This document shows, piece by piece, positions 5,632-5,965 of a DNA stretch of 5,965 nt. This DNA comes from an uncultured Bacteroidales bacterium (GTDB lineage: Bacteria > Bacteroidota > Bacteroidia > Bacteroidales > Bacteroidaceae), in NCBI GenBank assembly GCA_937898885.1, contig CALDKD010000073.1, positions 1 to 5,965 on the forward strand, given 5' to 3'. The notes under the pieces are model-generated. The model saw only the letters and a list, made by a program, of their open reading frames with translations, was not told the origin of the DNA and ran no database searches. Made by a program: the position numbers and the translations under genes. Position 1 is the stretch's first letter. Each line of letters begins with the position of its first letter.

Positions 5632-5965
5632 GACTGGGCATAAATGACATACTGACCGTCTCGAAATATGAGACGAAACTCCTTGTCAGAGGCTGGTTCT
5701 TCAAGGTCTTTGCATTCCTGGCGATCATTGCGGCAGTCATACTCGGATCCATTTACATATTCCAACCCTTCCAGAATTCCGTAATGGTCAACCGCTCGGT
5801 CATCCCATATATGTTCATGCTGGTCATGAACGTCGGGCAAGCCGTGGTGTCGGTGTTTCTGGCATCGGAGTATCTGAAGCGCGACAAGCAGCTGGACACG
5901 TCGGAAGTGTTCTACACTCGGCCGCTCAGCAATGCCGAGTACCTTCTGGGCAAGATGTGGGCCAC
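5628..5965 (+). CDS. N-terminus of a probable ABC-2 type permease, partner of the preceding ATPase (partial)
   Basis: The frame opens at ATG 5628, inside the ATGA overlap with the ATPase stop, and stays open to the window edge (112 complete codons). It begins with a cytoplasmic MRLGINDILTVSKYETKLLV, followed by a first membrane segment about 24-45 (FFKVFAFLAIIAAVILG) and a second about 58-80 (VIPYMFMLVMNVGQAVVSVF). A basic/acidic stretch follows (SEYLKRDKQLDTSEVFYTRP, about 80-99) and then LSNAEYLLGK. A short N-terminal amphipathic segment before TM1 and a charged loop leading to '(S)xAEYLLGK' fit ABC-2 permeases, where this loop couples to the ATPase. The pattern recalls large Bacteroidota ABC permeases that can carry extra C-terminal domains, but that part lies outside the window and the full architecture is unknown. 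Confidence 0.8.
   Translation, partial: MRLGINDILTVSKYETKLLVRGWFFKVFAFLAIIAAVILGSIYIFQPFQNSVMVNRSVIPYMFMLVMNVGQAVVSVFLASEYLKRDKQLDTSEVFYTRPLSNAEYLLGKMWA

Overview
The window looks like Bacteroidota DNA, most likely order Bacteroidales. Three intergenic spots carry the TAnnTTTG -7 element typical of that phylum's housekeeping promoters. Shine-Dalgarno sequences are mostly absent. The receiver domain, the kinase and the outer-membrane protein read like the efflux-linked regulators and OEP proteins common in that phylum. The coding DNA is fairly GC-rich and the 4.43-4.75 kb intergenic stretch is visibly AT-richer. Genus cannot be judged from the sequence alone.

Layout. (1) 1-95, plus strand: last 31 codons of a probable FtsX/MacB-type ABC permease. 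(2) 134-745, plus: an NtrC-like response regulator with receiver and Fis-type HTH but no AAA+ domain. (3) 732-1712, plus: a small two-TM histidine kinase, overlapping the regulator by 14 bp. (4) 1709-2959, minus: a periplasmic adaptor (HlyD/MacA/AcrA class). (5) 2949-4427, minus: a TolC-like outer-membrane channel, co-transcribed with and overlapping the adaptor by 11 bp. (6) 4428-4746: a 319-bp divergent regulatory region. (7) 4747-5631, plus: an ABC ATPase of the ABC-2 exporter type. (8) 5628 to the window end, plus: the N-terminus of its membrane partner, ATGA-overlapped.

Inferred working model. The permease upstream of the window, the adaptor and the channel would form a MacAB-TolC-like tripartite exporter, and the kinase/regulator pair would control it. 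The kinase has essentially no periplasmic domain, so it may sense the membrane or the neighbouring permease, as BceS-type intramembrane kinases do. The regulator has lost the sigma-54 ATPase expected of its family. The tolC-type gene correspondingly shows a sigma-A-style -7 box and an adjacent perfect dyad rather than a -24/-12 promoter. The ATPase/ABC-2 permease pair is a separate transcription unit and may be unrelated.

Most interesting points: the AAA+-less regulator coupled to an intramembrane-type kinase, two promoters placed so close to start codons that the mRNAs should be leaderless or nearly so, dyads directly abutting those -7 boxes, and convergent genes whose stop codons share bases.
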